A program made the translations under genes and the position numbers. The notes beneath the pieces are model-generated. The model was not told where the DNA came from. It saw nothing but the letters and a program-made list of their open reading frames with translations, and did not search any database. From NCBI GenBank assembly GCA_021820485.1, contig JAKADO010000018.1, positions 1-40,381 of the forward strand: 40,381 bases of DNA. Direction: 5' to 3'. Numbering within the stretch: the stretch's first letter is position 1; each line of letters starts with the position of its first letter. This document shows, in pieces, positions 1-7,270 of the stretch. Source of the DNA: Bacillota bacterium (GTDB lineage: Bacteria > Bacillota > Sulfobacillia > Sulfobacillales > Sulfobacillaceae).

Positions 1-183
1 TGAACAAAAGATCGGATTTTCGTGTGCTAAGCTTCCACTATTGTGCTGGTCTAATCGATCGGAGTCGGGAACGGGACACAGAGGTTATACGGTGTTTCTA
101 GTGGCGACAGCTTCCAAGATCTGTCTTATGAGAGTGTTGGGAAGGAATCGTTACCATACCCCACTATCGGCGGAGCTACTCAG

Positions 184-200
184 TACGTAACTCTATTGTT
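184..200 (-). repeat. TnsB-type binding site 4 (inner)
   Basis: Minus-strand AACAATAGAGTTACGTA, 55 bp inward of site 3. Across the four copies 11 of 17 positions are invariant (pattern RMCAAWADAGWTVCGTA). The wider spacing here resembles the dispersed sites of a Tn7 left end, so the left/right assignment rests mainly on orientation to glmS. Confidence 0.7.
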
Positions 201-238
201 GACAAACGGAAGATGCGCCCGTGAACTGCCGATCCTAT

Positions 239-255
239 TACGGATCTTTATTGTC
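239..255 (-). repeat. TnsB-type binding site 3
   Basis: Minus-strand GACAATAAAGATCCGTA, 21 bp inward of site 2. Its first ten bases are identical to the GACAATAAAG core of Tn7 right-end sites as I remember them. Confidence 0.8.
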
Positions 256-259
256 ACGG

Positions 260-276
260 TACGCATCTTTATTGGC
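260..276 (-). repeat. TnsB-type binding site 2
   Basis: Minus-strand GCCAATAAAGATGCGTA, starting 20 bp inward of site 1. Sites 1 to 3 lie nearly end to end, as the TnsB sites do at the right end of Tn7. Confidence 0.8.
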
Positions 277-279
277 AAT

Positions 280-296
280 TACGCAACTATTTTGTC
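280..296 (-). repeat. TnsB-type binding site 1 (terminal)
   Basis: Minus-strand GACAAAATAGTTGCGTA, starting 8 bases in from the transposon terminus at 304. It shares the CAA.A.AG core and CGTA tail with three further copies inward. A TTGACA hexamer (minus strand, 298-293) overlaps it and could be a -35 element of an inward promoter, but no convincing -10 follows. Confidence 0.8.
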
Positions 297-304
297 AAAC
301 GACA

Positions 305-365
305 AAAAATCTTTAGCGCGGGGACAGAACTACTCAACGGTTACCGATTTGGCCAAGTTGCGCGG
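305..365 (-). other. attTn7-like target site at the glmS 3' end
   Basis: This covers the 25 bp between the transposon terminus and the glmS stop, plus the last glmS codons (330-365). In Tn7 the targeting protein TnsD binds the 3' end of glmS, about 23-58 bp from the insertion point. The C-terminus encoded here, LAKSVTVE, is the invariant tail TnsD-type proteins exploit. The natural glmS terminator was probably displaced: no GC-rich stem followed by a T-run is visible between the stop codon and the transposon. Confidence 0.7.
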
Positions 366-2144
366 TTGATCCACGTCTTGCCCGCGATGCACTGCTGTCC
401 AATAGGCCAGCATTTGCAAAGGTAGTGCTGCCAAGACAGGACTTAACAAAGGCTCCAGAACAGGAATAGGAATGACATGGTCAACTGGAAGTTCCTTCTG
501 AAGCTTCTCATCCACTACAGCCCATACCTCCGCCCCCCTTGCCTTGACCTCCAAAATATTGGAAATGCTCTTCTCGGCGACATCGCGTTCTGTCACGATG
601 GCCACCACGGGCGTACCATCCTCAATGAGCGCCAGGGTGCCATGCTTCAGTTCGCCTGCCGCATAAGCCTCGGCATGAATGTAGGCGATCTCTTTAATCT
701 TCAACTGGCCTTCCATGGCCAAGGCGTAGTCCAGGCCCCGCCCGATGTAGAACACGTCTGACTGACCCGACAGTCGCTCCGCCATGGTTTGGATTCCATC
801 GAGTCGGCTTAGGATGTCCTGCCCCAACAGAGGCAAATTCAACAATCCCTGCACCAAGTCTGGGCGCGCCCGGCCTTGTGCCTCCGCCAACGCCAAGGCC
901 AACAGAGTCAAAACCAGGATTTGGGTAGTATAGGCTTTGGTAGAGGCAACAGCAATCTCGGGACCGGCATGTGTAAAGGCAACCGCGTCACTCTCGCGCG
1001 CGAGCGTCGATCCCACCGTGTTGACGATAGCATAGGTCTTCATTCCCTCCTGACGTGCTAGATTGATGCACGCCAAGGTATCGGCCGTTTCCCCGGACTG
1101 CGAGATAGCCATGACCAACGTCCCGGGTTCGAATACAGGTTGCTGATACCGGAACTCAGAAGCGACTGCCACATCCACAGGCACCCGTGCCAGTCGTTCA
1201 ATCAGCGCCTTTCCGACCAAGCCGGCGTGGTATGCAGTTCCTGCTGCTACCACTTGGATGCGCCGAATAGCTGTCAACTGCTCCCGCGTGATGCCCAGTT
1301 CTTCCACCACTACTGCGCCACCGGAGGTGCGTCCCAACAGACAATCGCCCCATACGTCCGGCTGCTCCATAATCTCTTTCAACATAAAGTGGGGATAGCC
1401 ACCACGCTCCGCTTGCCGAATGTCCCAATCGATGGTGAACTCTTGGCGACGTTGCACCGCTCCCGCCATATCCATAACGTGCACGGCATCGGGTGTCACG
1501 ACAGCCATTTCACCATTTTCCAGAACCATTGCTCGCCGCGTTTGAGCCAAAAAGGCGCTGAAGTCGGATGCCACATAGTTTGCATCCTCCCCCAGTCCAA
1601 TCACCAGTGGGCTAGACCGACGCACCGCCACAATCCGGTTCGGTTCGCGGGCCGAAATGGCCAAAAAGGCATATGCGCCCTTCAGCCTTCTCTCTGCCTT
1701 TTGCACGGCCTGGACTACATCCTCCTGCCCCCCGTATTCTTCCAGCAAATGCGGGATAACTTCGGTATCGGTATCGGAGGAAAAGTGGTGACCGCGCTCG
1801 ACCAACCATTGCCTGAGTTCCTGGAAGTTCTCGATGATCCCATTGTGCACCGTCGCAATGGTGCCCGTGCAGTCCGTATGCGGATGGGCGTTTTCGTCCG
1901 TGGGACGCCCGTGTGTCGCCCAGCGGGTGTGTCCAATGCCGCACGGAACCCCGGCCGGCATGCCGCCGATTAGTTGCCCCAGAGCCTCCAGCTTACCACG
2001 CGTCTTTTTCAGCGCAATTTGGCCATCACTTGCCAGGGCGATGCCCGCAGAGTCATAGCCGCGATATTCCAGTCGTTTTAAGCCAGCATAAATAAACGGT
2101 AGAGCGTCGCCCTGCTCCCCGACAAACCCCACAATGCCACACAT
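330..2144 (-). CDS. glmS: Glutamine--fructose-6-phosphate aminotransferase (isomerizing)
   Basis: Cytoplasmic enzyme that makes glucosamine-6-phosphate from fructose-6-phosphate and glutamine, the first step towards UDP-GlcNAc for peptidoglycan. The start at 2144 puts Cys2 (MCGIVGFVG) in place as the N-terminal nucleophile of the glutaminase domain and has an AGGGAGG ribosome binding site nine bases upstream; the longer open frame runs into the ribozyme and is not coding. Glutaminase motifs HTRWATHG (about 72-79) and NGIIEN (101-106) are present, followed by two SIS sugar-isomerase domains with SQSGETADT and ASTKAYT, and the conserved C-terminal AKSVTVE. Length is 604 aa, usual for the family. 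It is the last gene of the cdaA-cdaR-glmM-glmS cluster, controlled by the ribozyme just upstream, and carries the transposon target site at its 3' end. Confidence 0.98.
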   Translation of the reverse strand: MCGIVGFVGEQGDALPFIYAGLKRLEYRGYDSAGIALASDGQIALKKTRGKLEALGQLIGGMPAGVPCGIGHTRWATHGRPTDENAHPHTDCTGTIATVHNGIIENFQELRQWLVERGHHFSSDTDTEVIPHLLEEYGGQEDVVQAVQKAERRLKGAYAFLAISAREPNRIVAVRRSSPLVIGLGEDANYVASDFSAFLAQTRRAMVLENGEMAVVTPDAVHVMDMAGAVQRRQEFTIDWDIRQAERGGYPHFMLKEIMEQPDVWGDCLLGRTSGGAVVVEELGITREQLTAIRRIQVVAAGTAYHAGLVGKALIERLARVPVDVAVASEFRYQQPVFEPGTLVMAISQSGETADTLACINLARQEGMKTYAIVNTVGSTLARESDAVAFTHAGPEIAVASTKAYTTQILVLTLLALALAEAQGRARPDLVQGLLNLPLLGQDILSRLDGIQTMAERLSGQSDVFYIGRGLDYALAMEGQLKIKEIAYIHAEAYAAGELKHGTLALIEDGTPVVAIVTERDVAEKSISNILEVKARGAEVWAVVDEKLQKELPVDHVIPIPVLEPLLSPVLAALPLQMLAYWTAVHRGQDVDQPRNLAKSVTVE

Positions 2145-2175
2145 GGTGACTCGCCTCCCTACAAAGAGATGAGTC

Positions 2176-2313
2176 GGTCTCAGCCGCACGGTTTTGTGTC
2201 GTCCTTGCGAACAGACCTTTGTCCGTGATTTGACGGCTGCTGAGTAGCCGGAGGTCACCCGCCGAAATTTCGAGATCCCTCTCCTCGTCAACCCCCAAGG
2301 GGGTTCCGGCGCT
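2176..2313 (-). ncRNA. glmS self-cleaving ribozyme (glucosamine-6-phosphate riboswitch)
   Basis: Lies between the glmM stop (2323-2325) and the glmS ribosome binding site (2152-2160). The minus strand shows the conserved core in order: AGCGCC (2313-2308), a short GC-rich hairpin, GACGAGG (2289-2283), TTTCGGCGG then TGA (2267 onward), and GGACAAAGGT (2224-2215), closed by a GGTCT/AGACC stem ending near 2176. The pieces match the Bacillus subtilis glmS ribozyme as remembered, nearly base for base in the TTTCGGCGG block. Known behaviour: glucosamine-6-phosphate acts as cofactor for cleavage before the G of AGCGCC, giving an unstable glmS mRNA. Predicted cleavage is between 2313 and 2312, ten bases past the glmM stop, so glmM message would be spared. 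Confidence 0.93.
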
Positions 2314-2322
2314 CTTCATACG

Positions 2323-3663
2323 TTAAGCCTCAGCCGACTCCAAGGCTTCGCGCACACCCGTTTCCAGCCGGTGAGCCCACTCATTGATGAGATCCACATC
2401 CCTCCCTTCAAGCATAATGCGGAGCAACGGTTCCGTTCCGGAGGGGCGAATCAGCACCCGACCCTCTGAACCTAATGCCACTTCGGATTCCCGCACAACC
2501 TCTTTAAGCCCGGGAATCTGCTGCCAGTCTGGAATAGGTGTTGACAAAGGAACGTTTTTCAACACCTGCGGGTAACGCACTACCGGCTCGACCGCCTCTT
2601 CCAGCGTCGTGTTCTGCGCGGCCACCGCAGCAATCAGCGCCAATCCTGTCAGCACCCCGTCTCCTGTTTCCGTCCATTCCTTCAGGATGACATGCCCGGA
2701 TTGCTCTCCTCCCAACACCGCGCCTGACTCTCGCATTTCCTTGGCCACCCATCGGTCTCCCACCGGCGTTCGAACTACCTGGATGCCTTGACGCTCGAGC
2801 GCACGCTCCATGCCCAAGTTAGTCATCACCGTCGCAATGACACGGTTTTGCGGCAGACGTCCGCGATTCTTCAAATCCGTGGCCAGCACATAGAGAATTT
2901 CGTCCCCGTCCACGACCCGCCCGACCCTATCCACAGCCATCACCCGATCGGCATCGCCGTCAAACGATAGCCCCAAAGCCGCTCCTGAGGCCAAGACCGC
3001 CTCGCGAACACGTTCCGGATGGGTAGCGCCGCAGTTGACGTTTATTAGTTCACCAAGTGGCTCTTGATTCAGGACGGTGACCGGAACACCCAGCGCTTCG
3101 AAGACGTCAGGAGCTGTCGCCGAAGCAGCACCGTGCCCAACATCCAGCACAATGGGCCAAGCAGGAATGCGTCCGGCAAAGATGGAGAGCAGGCGTCGCC
3201 GATAAATAGCTGCGGCACTCTCCTCATAATGCAGAATTCTACCGATCCGGCTGGGATCGGGTTCGGGCCAGCGGCGACTTCGAATGGCCGATTCCACCGC
3301 GTCTTCCTGCTCCGGCTCCCACTTGCGGCCGACCCGGTCAAGCAACTTGATGCCATTATACTGCGGCGGATTGTGCGACGCCGAAATCATGACGCCCGCA
3401 TCGGCCCCCATGGCACCAATGAGATAGGCCAGCGCTGGTGTCGGCACGACCCCGGCCAGCATCACATCAATGCCAGCTTCTGTCAATCCGGCCGCCAGTG
3501 CCGCTTCCAGCATAGGGCCCGAAACCCGCGTGTCCCGTCCAATCAGGACCCGTGCCGGCCTCCCCAACTGAAGAGCCGCCCCGCGGGCGATATCCATAGC
3601 CAAGGAAACCGTCAACGTTTCGTTGGCCACCCCGCGAGCTCCATCTGTGCCAAATAGCGCCAA
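2323..3663 (-). CDS. glmM: Phosphoglucosamine mutase
   Basis: Converts glucosamine-6-phosphate to glucosamine-1-phosphate, the step after GlmS. The TTG at 3663 is preferred: it gives MALFGTDGARG, matching the short N-terminus of the family, with an AAAGGA-type site about 11 bases upstream, whereas the ATG at 3675 has the AAAGG directly abutting it. Length is then 446 aa (B. subtilis 448). Motifs: active-site phosphoserine loop ISASHNP (Ser about 96), metal-binding DGDADR, sugar-binding GGEQSGH and C-terminal phosphate-binding RPSGTEP. It follows cdaR by about 50 bases and precedes the glmS ribozyme, in the arrangement common in Gram-positive bacteria, where CdaR and GlmM regulate the cyclase CdaA. 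Identity is secure; only the start is open. Confidence 0.96.
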   Translation of the reverse strand: MALFGTDGARGVANETLTVSLAMDIARGAALQLGRPARVLIGRDTRVSGPMLEAALAAGLTEAGIDVMLAGVVPTPALAYLIGAMGADAGVMISASHNPPQYNGIKLLDRVGRKWEPEQEDAVESAIRSRRWPEPDPSRIGRILHYEESAAAIYRRRLLSIFAGRIPAWPIVLDVGHGAASATAPDVFEALGVPVTVLNQEPLGELINVNCGATHPERVREAVLASGAALGLSFDGDADRVMAVDRVGRVVDGDEILYVLATDLKNRGRLPQNRVIATVMTNLGMERALERQGIQVVRTPVGDRWVAKEMRESGAVLGGEQSGHVILKEWTETGDGVLTGLALIAAVAAQNTTLEEAVEPVVRYPQVLKNVPLSTPIPDWQQIPGLKEVVRESEVALGSEGRVLIRPSGTEPLLRIMLEGRDVDLINEWAHRLETGVREALESAEA

Positions 3664-3693
3664 CCCGCATCCCATCCTTTGCTGTCTCTGGTT

Positions 3694-3710
3694 GTTATGG
3701 TGTGCATAAC
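3694..3710. repeat. Short inverted repeat between cdaR and glmM
   Basis: GTTATG, five bases, CATAAC: a perfect 6-bp stem in the 40-base gap between the cdaR stop and glmM. There is no T-run, so it is not a terminator. It may be a small mRNA hairpin or chance. Confidence 0.3.
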
Positions 3711-3717
3711 CACCTTA

Positions 3718-4653
3718 TTAACTCTTTTTCACGATGGTGACTGTCACAGTGACCTCGCCAGAACTTACCAGCTTGGTACCCTTAGGGACCACCACCGGCA
3801 CCGCTTCGGTCACCGTCCGAGTGGCTCCCGCCACATTCACCGGTATCGTATAGATGTGGGTCAGCGGGCTCAAGGTGGATTGAGTTCCGGAGATTGTCAC
3901 CGACGACGGGTAAACGCTGATCTGGGCTATGCTGTAGCCGCTGGCGGGCTGTCCCGACAACTGGCTCACCACAGGCAACACCTTCTCCGGAGGCTTCTGT
4001 TGAATGGTGGCAGTAATGGTAGCCGTTGGAGGATTCACCTCGACCTTCGGCACCACCTTGCCGGCCGCATTGACCGGCGCCAGCACAATTTGCGCGGTCA
4101 GATTGCTTGATTGATTGGCCAAAACCAAGGTCCCACTGACAGCGCGCACTTGCGCCAATGCGCTCGTCGGCCCCGAAATGGTGGCCTCCTTCACATTGCT
4201 GGTGTAGCCCGTGAGCTCAAATCCGTTAGCCGGATGACCGCTCATGCGCACCGCCACAGGCACTTTTTTCTGACCCATCTGGGCAATCGTCACGTCCACC
4301 CGGTTAGGCGTTACGCTGACCGGCGTGACGTTCGTAGGAACCGACGCCGAAACCTTCAGCGAATAAGTCCCGGGCTTGGTGATCTTGGACAAATTGATCA
4401 GGGCCGAGACCGAGGTGACCTGGTCCACCGTGGAGGCCGATCCTTGAATTGTCACCTGGACCACCGAGGGGCTAATCGAAAGCACCCTCATTTGCGGGTT
4501 CGGGATAGGGTAGCCGACGGCAACAGGCACCCCATTCATGGGGCGCTGAATGGGGTGCCCAGACGCCGCGCCCGCCTGGATCCATAAGAGGATTCCCACA
4601 ATCACCGAGAGCACTTTGAGCACAGTATTGTTCTCAAGCAGTCGATCCATCAT
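3718..4653 (-). CDS. cdaR: YbbR-domain protein CdaR, regulator of the diadenylate cyclase
   Basis: A 311-aa extracytoplasmic protein with one N-terminal membrane anchor (about residues 11-28, VLKVLSVIVGILLWIQ) followed by beta-rich repeats of the YbbR type: each carries a V.VTI.G....L..V-like pattern (for example VQVTIQGSASTVDQV and VTISGTQSTLSPL). Known role in B. subtilis, Listeria and Staphylococcus: CdaR binds CdaA at the membrane and tunes c-di-AMP synthesis. The ATG at 4653 overlaps the TGA of cdaA in an ATGA junction and has GAGGTG seven bases upstream, so the two are translationally coupled. The adjacent second ATG (4650) cannot be excluded as start. Sequence is less conserved than its neighbours, which is usual for this family. 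Confidence 0.93.
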   Translation of the reverse strand: MMDRLLENNTVLKVLSVIVGILLWIQAGAASGHPIQRPMNGVPVAVGYPIPNPQMRVLSISPSVVQVTIQGSASTVDQVTSVSALINLSKITKPGTYSLKVSASVPTNVTPVSVTPNRVDVTIAQMGQKKVPVAVRMSGHPANGFELTGYTSNVKEATISGPTSALAQVRAVSGTLVLANQSSNLTAQIVLAPVNAAGKVVPKVEVNPPTATITATIQQKPPEKVLPVVSQLSGQPASGYSIAQISVYPSSVTISGTQSTLSPLTHIYTIPVNVAGATRTVTEAVPVVVPKGTKLVSSGEVTVTVTIVKKS

Positions 4654-5498
4654 GAGTTAGCACCTCGATGCCAAAGCCTCAACGTATTGTGCGGCCGAGC
4701 CCGCAAGTAGCGGACCAACATCTCGCGCAAAGCCCGATCTTCCAAGCGCCGGTACAGCCTCCCCTCGGCAGCGATGGAAATCCATCCTGTCTCTTCCGAC
4801 ACCGCCACGGCTATCGCGTCAGACTGCTCGCTAATGCCAATCGCCGCTCGGTGGCGGCTGCCCAGTTCGCTGCCGGGTTGGGCGCTGTCGGTCAAAGGCA
4901 AGAAGGCTGCCGCCGCAATGACTCGGTCGCCGCGAATGATGCACGCGCCGTCGTGCAAGGGTGTGTTGGGCACAAAAATATTTTCCAAGAGCGCGGAGCT
5001 CACCACCGCATCGATGGGAGTTCCGGTGGCGACATATTCTTGCAGCCCCGTCTGCCGTTCAATCACGAACAACGCCCCCGTTCGGCTGCGTGACAGTCGA
5101 TCCGCCGCTCGAGCCACCTCGTCGATCATATGGGCCACATCAACCTCTTCGCGGTTCAACAGCGTCTCGCCAAAGAAGCGGCCCTGCCCCACTTCGGCAA
5201 AGAAGCGGCCCTGTCCCAGTTGCTCCAAGGCGCGGCGCAGCTCCGGCTGAAACACGATGGGCAACGCCACAATCAACATGGTCTGAATATCTTTCAGAAC
5301 CATGTGGGTGGCGGACAAATGGAGCCAATTCGATACCGGCACAGCCAATAGCAGCAGAATGATCCCTTTGATCAACTGCACCGCACGGGTACCGCGTATA
5401 AGCAAAAAAAGTCGATAGACGCCGTATGACACGATGGCCACATCGACCACCGAGATAATCCATGACAACAGCGTCATATTGTGGATGAACGATATCAC
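4650..5498 (-). CDS. cdaA: Diadenylate cyclase (c-di-AMP synthase), CdaA type
   Basis: Membrane enzyme joining two ATP into c-di-AMP, a second messenger for potassium and osmotic balance and wall integrity. Three hydrophobic segments occupy about residues 8-80, followed by the DAC domain with LHDGACIIRG (the DGA motif) and SRHRAAIG (the RHR motif). The start is GTG at 5498 with GGGGG about eight bases upstream; length 282 aa, slightly longer than B. subtilis CdaA (273). Part of the excess is a 27-bp tandem duplication (5171-5218) that repeats GQGRFF in the linker between membrane part and DAC domain. First gene of the cluster; the 116 bases to the divergent ubiB gene must hold its promoter, but no clear -35/-10 pair is visible. 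Confidence 0.97.
   Translation of the reverse strand: MISFIHNMTLLSWIISVVDVAIVSYGVYRLFLLIRGTRAVQLIKGIILLLLAVPVSNWLHLSATHMVLKDIQTMLIVALPIVFQPELRRALEQLGQGRFFAEVGQGRFFGETLLNREEVDVAHMIDEVARAADRLSRSRTGALFVIERQTGLQEYVATGTPIDAVVSSALLENIFVPNTPLHDGACIIRGDRVIAAAAFLPLTDSAQPGSELGSRHRAAIGISEQSDAIAVAVSEETGWISIAAEGRLYRRLEDRALREMLVRYLRARPHNTLRLWHRGANS
5171..5218. repeat. 27-bp in-frame tandem duplication inside cdaA
   Basis: A 21-base string starting CAAAGAAGCGGCCCTG occurs at 5171-5191 and again at 5198-5218 with one mismatch. The 27-bp period preserves the frame and gives GQGRFFAEV followed by GQGRFFGET in the protein. Confidence 0.85.
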
Positions 5499-5585
5499 GC
5501 TCTATCCCCCGCGTCGAGAATTCCATCTTAAGGTTACCACAGTTGGCCAAGAACGCCATGTCTGGGACTCGATAAGGAACGGTGT

Positions 5586-5593
5586 GCTAGACT
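5586..5593 (+). promoter_or_regulatory. Possible extended -10 element for ubiB
   Basis: TGCTAGACT (5585-5593) has the TGn extension and four of six -10 bases, 22 bases before the ubiB ATG. No recognisable -35 lies upstream, so this is tentative. Confidence 0.3.
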
Positions 5594-5614
5594 ATTTTTA
5601 AGGGGGAGAGGGGC

Positions 5615-7270
5615 ATGGAGGCCGCACGCAAGCCCAGGATCGCAAAATCCGCTTCGACGACGTCAGTCCTGTGGCGAAGCTACCGCATTACGTTTTTGTT
5701 CCTCTCCATCATGATCGAACTATTTTGGGCTGCCTTGACCCTCCGCAACCAACCGCCGGATGTGGCTGGGCCTCAGTGGGAGGCCCTCTACCAGACGCAG
5801 GCGGCACGATTTCGCCGCAACGCGGAGGACATGGGTGGGCTCCTCATCAAGGTCGGCCAGTTTCTCTCCAGCCGCGTTGACCTTTTGCCGAAGCCATATC
5901 TCGACGAACTAGCCCAGTTGCAGGATCATGTGCAAGCGGCGCCTTGGGAACAAATCCGCCCGCTGGTGGAAGAAGAGCTGGGCCCATTGAAAGCTCAGTT
6001 TTTATGGTTTTCCGAAGCCCCGGTTGCGGCCGCGTCGCTGGGACAAGTCTACGAAGCGGTGTTGGTCAGCGGTGAGAGGGTCGCGGTGAAGGTCCAGCGT
6101 CCGGGAATCCACCGCATTGTTGAAGCAGACCTCAAGGCTTTGCGCTGGGTGGTGGCCTTGGCCACACGCCTGACCCAGTTCGGAAAGACCTTTGATTTGG
6201 TCACCGTGCTGCGCGAGTTTCGACGCTCGATATTTGAAGAACTGGATTATCGCCACGAACTCGCTAACACCGAAGCCCTCCGTGAGGACTTGCAGTATTA
6301 CGGAGGCGTCATCGTTCCGCGAACCTATCCGGATGTATCCACCGCCCGAATTTTGGTAATGGAGTTTTTTCAAGGCATCAAGATTGACCGCGTTGATCTC
6401 TTGGAAGAGGCCGGCGTCCCCCCTGCCAAGGTGGCGGAGCAAGTCATACGGCTCTATCTGCATATGGTGCTCGAGTCCGGACTCTACCATGCCGATCCCC
6501 ATGCCGGCAACATTCTGGTGGATCGTGAAGGCCATCTCATCCTCTTGGACTATGGCATGGTTGGCAACATTGACATCGCCACCAAACGAAGCATCCGCCA
6601 GTTGTTCATTGCGGTGTCCTCTCGGGATTCCGGCCAGCTCTTGAAGGCGATGTCCGCTCTCGGCATGATTCGCCCCGACGCCGACCTGAACGCCTTGCGC
6701 CGGCGCGTAAGCTATCTTTTGGACCGGTACTACGCTGAGACCCTCGATCAGTTGGGACAGTTGGACATACCCCAACTGCTCCGAGACGCCGAAACCATTT
6801 TGCGCGACCGCGCCATTCAGGTGCCCGGGTACTTCGCCTTTTTAGGCCGTGCCATTGCCATTTTGGTGGGTCTAGCAACGGCCATCTACCCGGAAATCAA
6901 TCTGGTCGATCTGTTCACGCCGTACGCACGTCGGTTTGTTACGGAGGATGCCGGCGGCACGGCCGGATTTGCCAAGCGCCAAGTGCAGAAGTATGCGCGC
7001 ACCGTGGCCGAACTGCCCTTGCTCTCAGCCAAGGTGCTACACGCCATGGAGCAAGGCGATCTGGAAACCCAGATTCAATGGATGCAAGGGACTCACGACC
7101 TGCATCGCCTTAACCGGACTGCCAGAGGAATGGCCAACGGACTCTACGTCATTGGATTCCTGATTGCCGGCGTCATGGCGCTCCCGCGGGAGTTATGGTT
7201 CGGGCGAGCGCTGTTGATGCTGGCTGGAGTCACCCTCTTGGTCGGCTGGTGGCGCCGGCGGCGCGGTTAA
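5615..7270 (+). CDS. UbiB/ABC1/AarF family atypical kinase-like protein
   Basis: A 551-aa member of the ABC1/UbiB family, linked in other organisms to quinone synthesis or lipid handling by an ATPase or kinase-like activity. Motifs in order: LIKVGQF (the KxGQ motif, about 78-83), AAASLGQVY (138-146, the alanine-rich loop replacing the glycine loop), VAVKVQRPG with Lys159, HADPHAGN (292-299, catalytic loop) and LLDYG with Asp312 (metal-binding DFG equivalent). The C-terminus has two hydrophobic segments (about 507-545) ending in an Arg-rich tail. Start ATG 5615 follows GGGGGAGAGGGG. It stands alone on the plus strand, divergent from cdaA, and its last 78 bases are antisense to the end of the GNAT gene. 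A role in menaquinone supply would fit the complex I operon nearby but is inference. Confidence 0.93.
   Translation: MEAARKPRIAKSASTTSVLWRSYRITFLFLSIMIELFWAALTLRNQPPDVAGPQWEALYQTQAARFRRNAEDMGGLLIKVGQFLSSRVDLLPKPYLDELAQLQDHVQAAPWEQIRPLVEEELGPLKAQFLWFSEAPVAAASLGQVYEAVLVSGERVAVKVQRPGIHRIVEADLKALRWVVALATRLTQFGKTFDLVTVLREFRRSIFEELDYRHELANTEALREDLQYYGGVIVPRTYPDVSTARILVMEFFQGIKIDRVDLLEEAGVPPAKVAEQVIRLYLHMVLESGLYHADPHAGNILVDREGHLILLDYGMVGNIDIATKRSIRQLFIAVSSRDSGQLLKAMSALGMIRPDADLNALRRRVSYLLDRYYAETLDQLGQLDIPQLLRDAETILRDRAIQVPGYFAFLGRAIAILVGLATAIYPEINLVDLFTPYARRFVTEDAGGTAGFAKRQVQKYARTVAELPLLSAKVLHAMEQGDLETQIQWMQGTHDLHRLNRTARGMANGLYVIGFLIAGVMALPRELWFGRALLMLAGVTLLVGWWRRRRG

Larger units (their letters stand above)
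1..304 (-). mobile_element. End of a Tn7-like transposon (partial; body lies left of the window)
   Basis: Read on the minus strand from 304, the sequence starts TGTCGTTT, then GACAAAATAGTTGCGTA, the layout of a Tn7 end (from memory, Tn7 begins TGTGGGCG followed by GACAAAATAG or GACAATAAAG). Four related 17-bp sites follow at 280-296, 260-276, 239-255 and 184-200. The terminus is separated from the glmS stop codon by exactly 25 bp (305-329), the insertion distance known for Tn7. Bases 305-309 are AAAAA, a possible copy of the 5-bp target duplication. In Tn7 the right end faces glmS, so this is probably the right end. No transposase gene is visible: the minus strand inward of the sites has stops in all frames, so tns genes or cargo must lie beyond base 1. 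What is seen is the repeat set, terminus and spacing; family assignment is by comparison with remembered Tn7 ends. Confidence 0.85.

Noticed and set aside
270-298. Inward promoter with TTGACA at 298-293 (minus)
   Set aside because: The best -10 at proper spacing is CCAATA or CAATAA, too far from consensus; a promoter inside the transposon end is possible but unsupported.
184-300. CRISPR array
   Set aside because: The repeats are short, imperfect, irregularly spaced and lack spacers; they fit transposase binding sites.
2145-2291. N-terminal 49-residue extension of the glmS open frame
   Set aside because: It lies in the ribozyme and upstream of the strong ribosome binding site, and would bury the essential N-terminal Cys.
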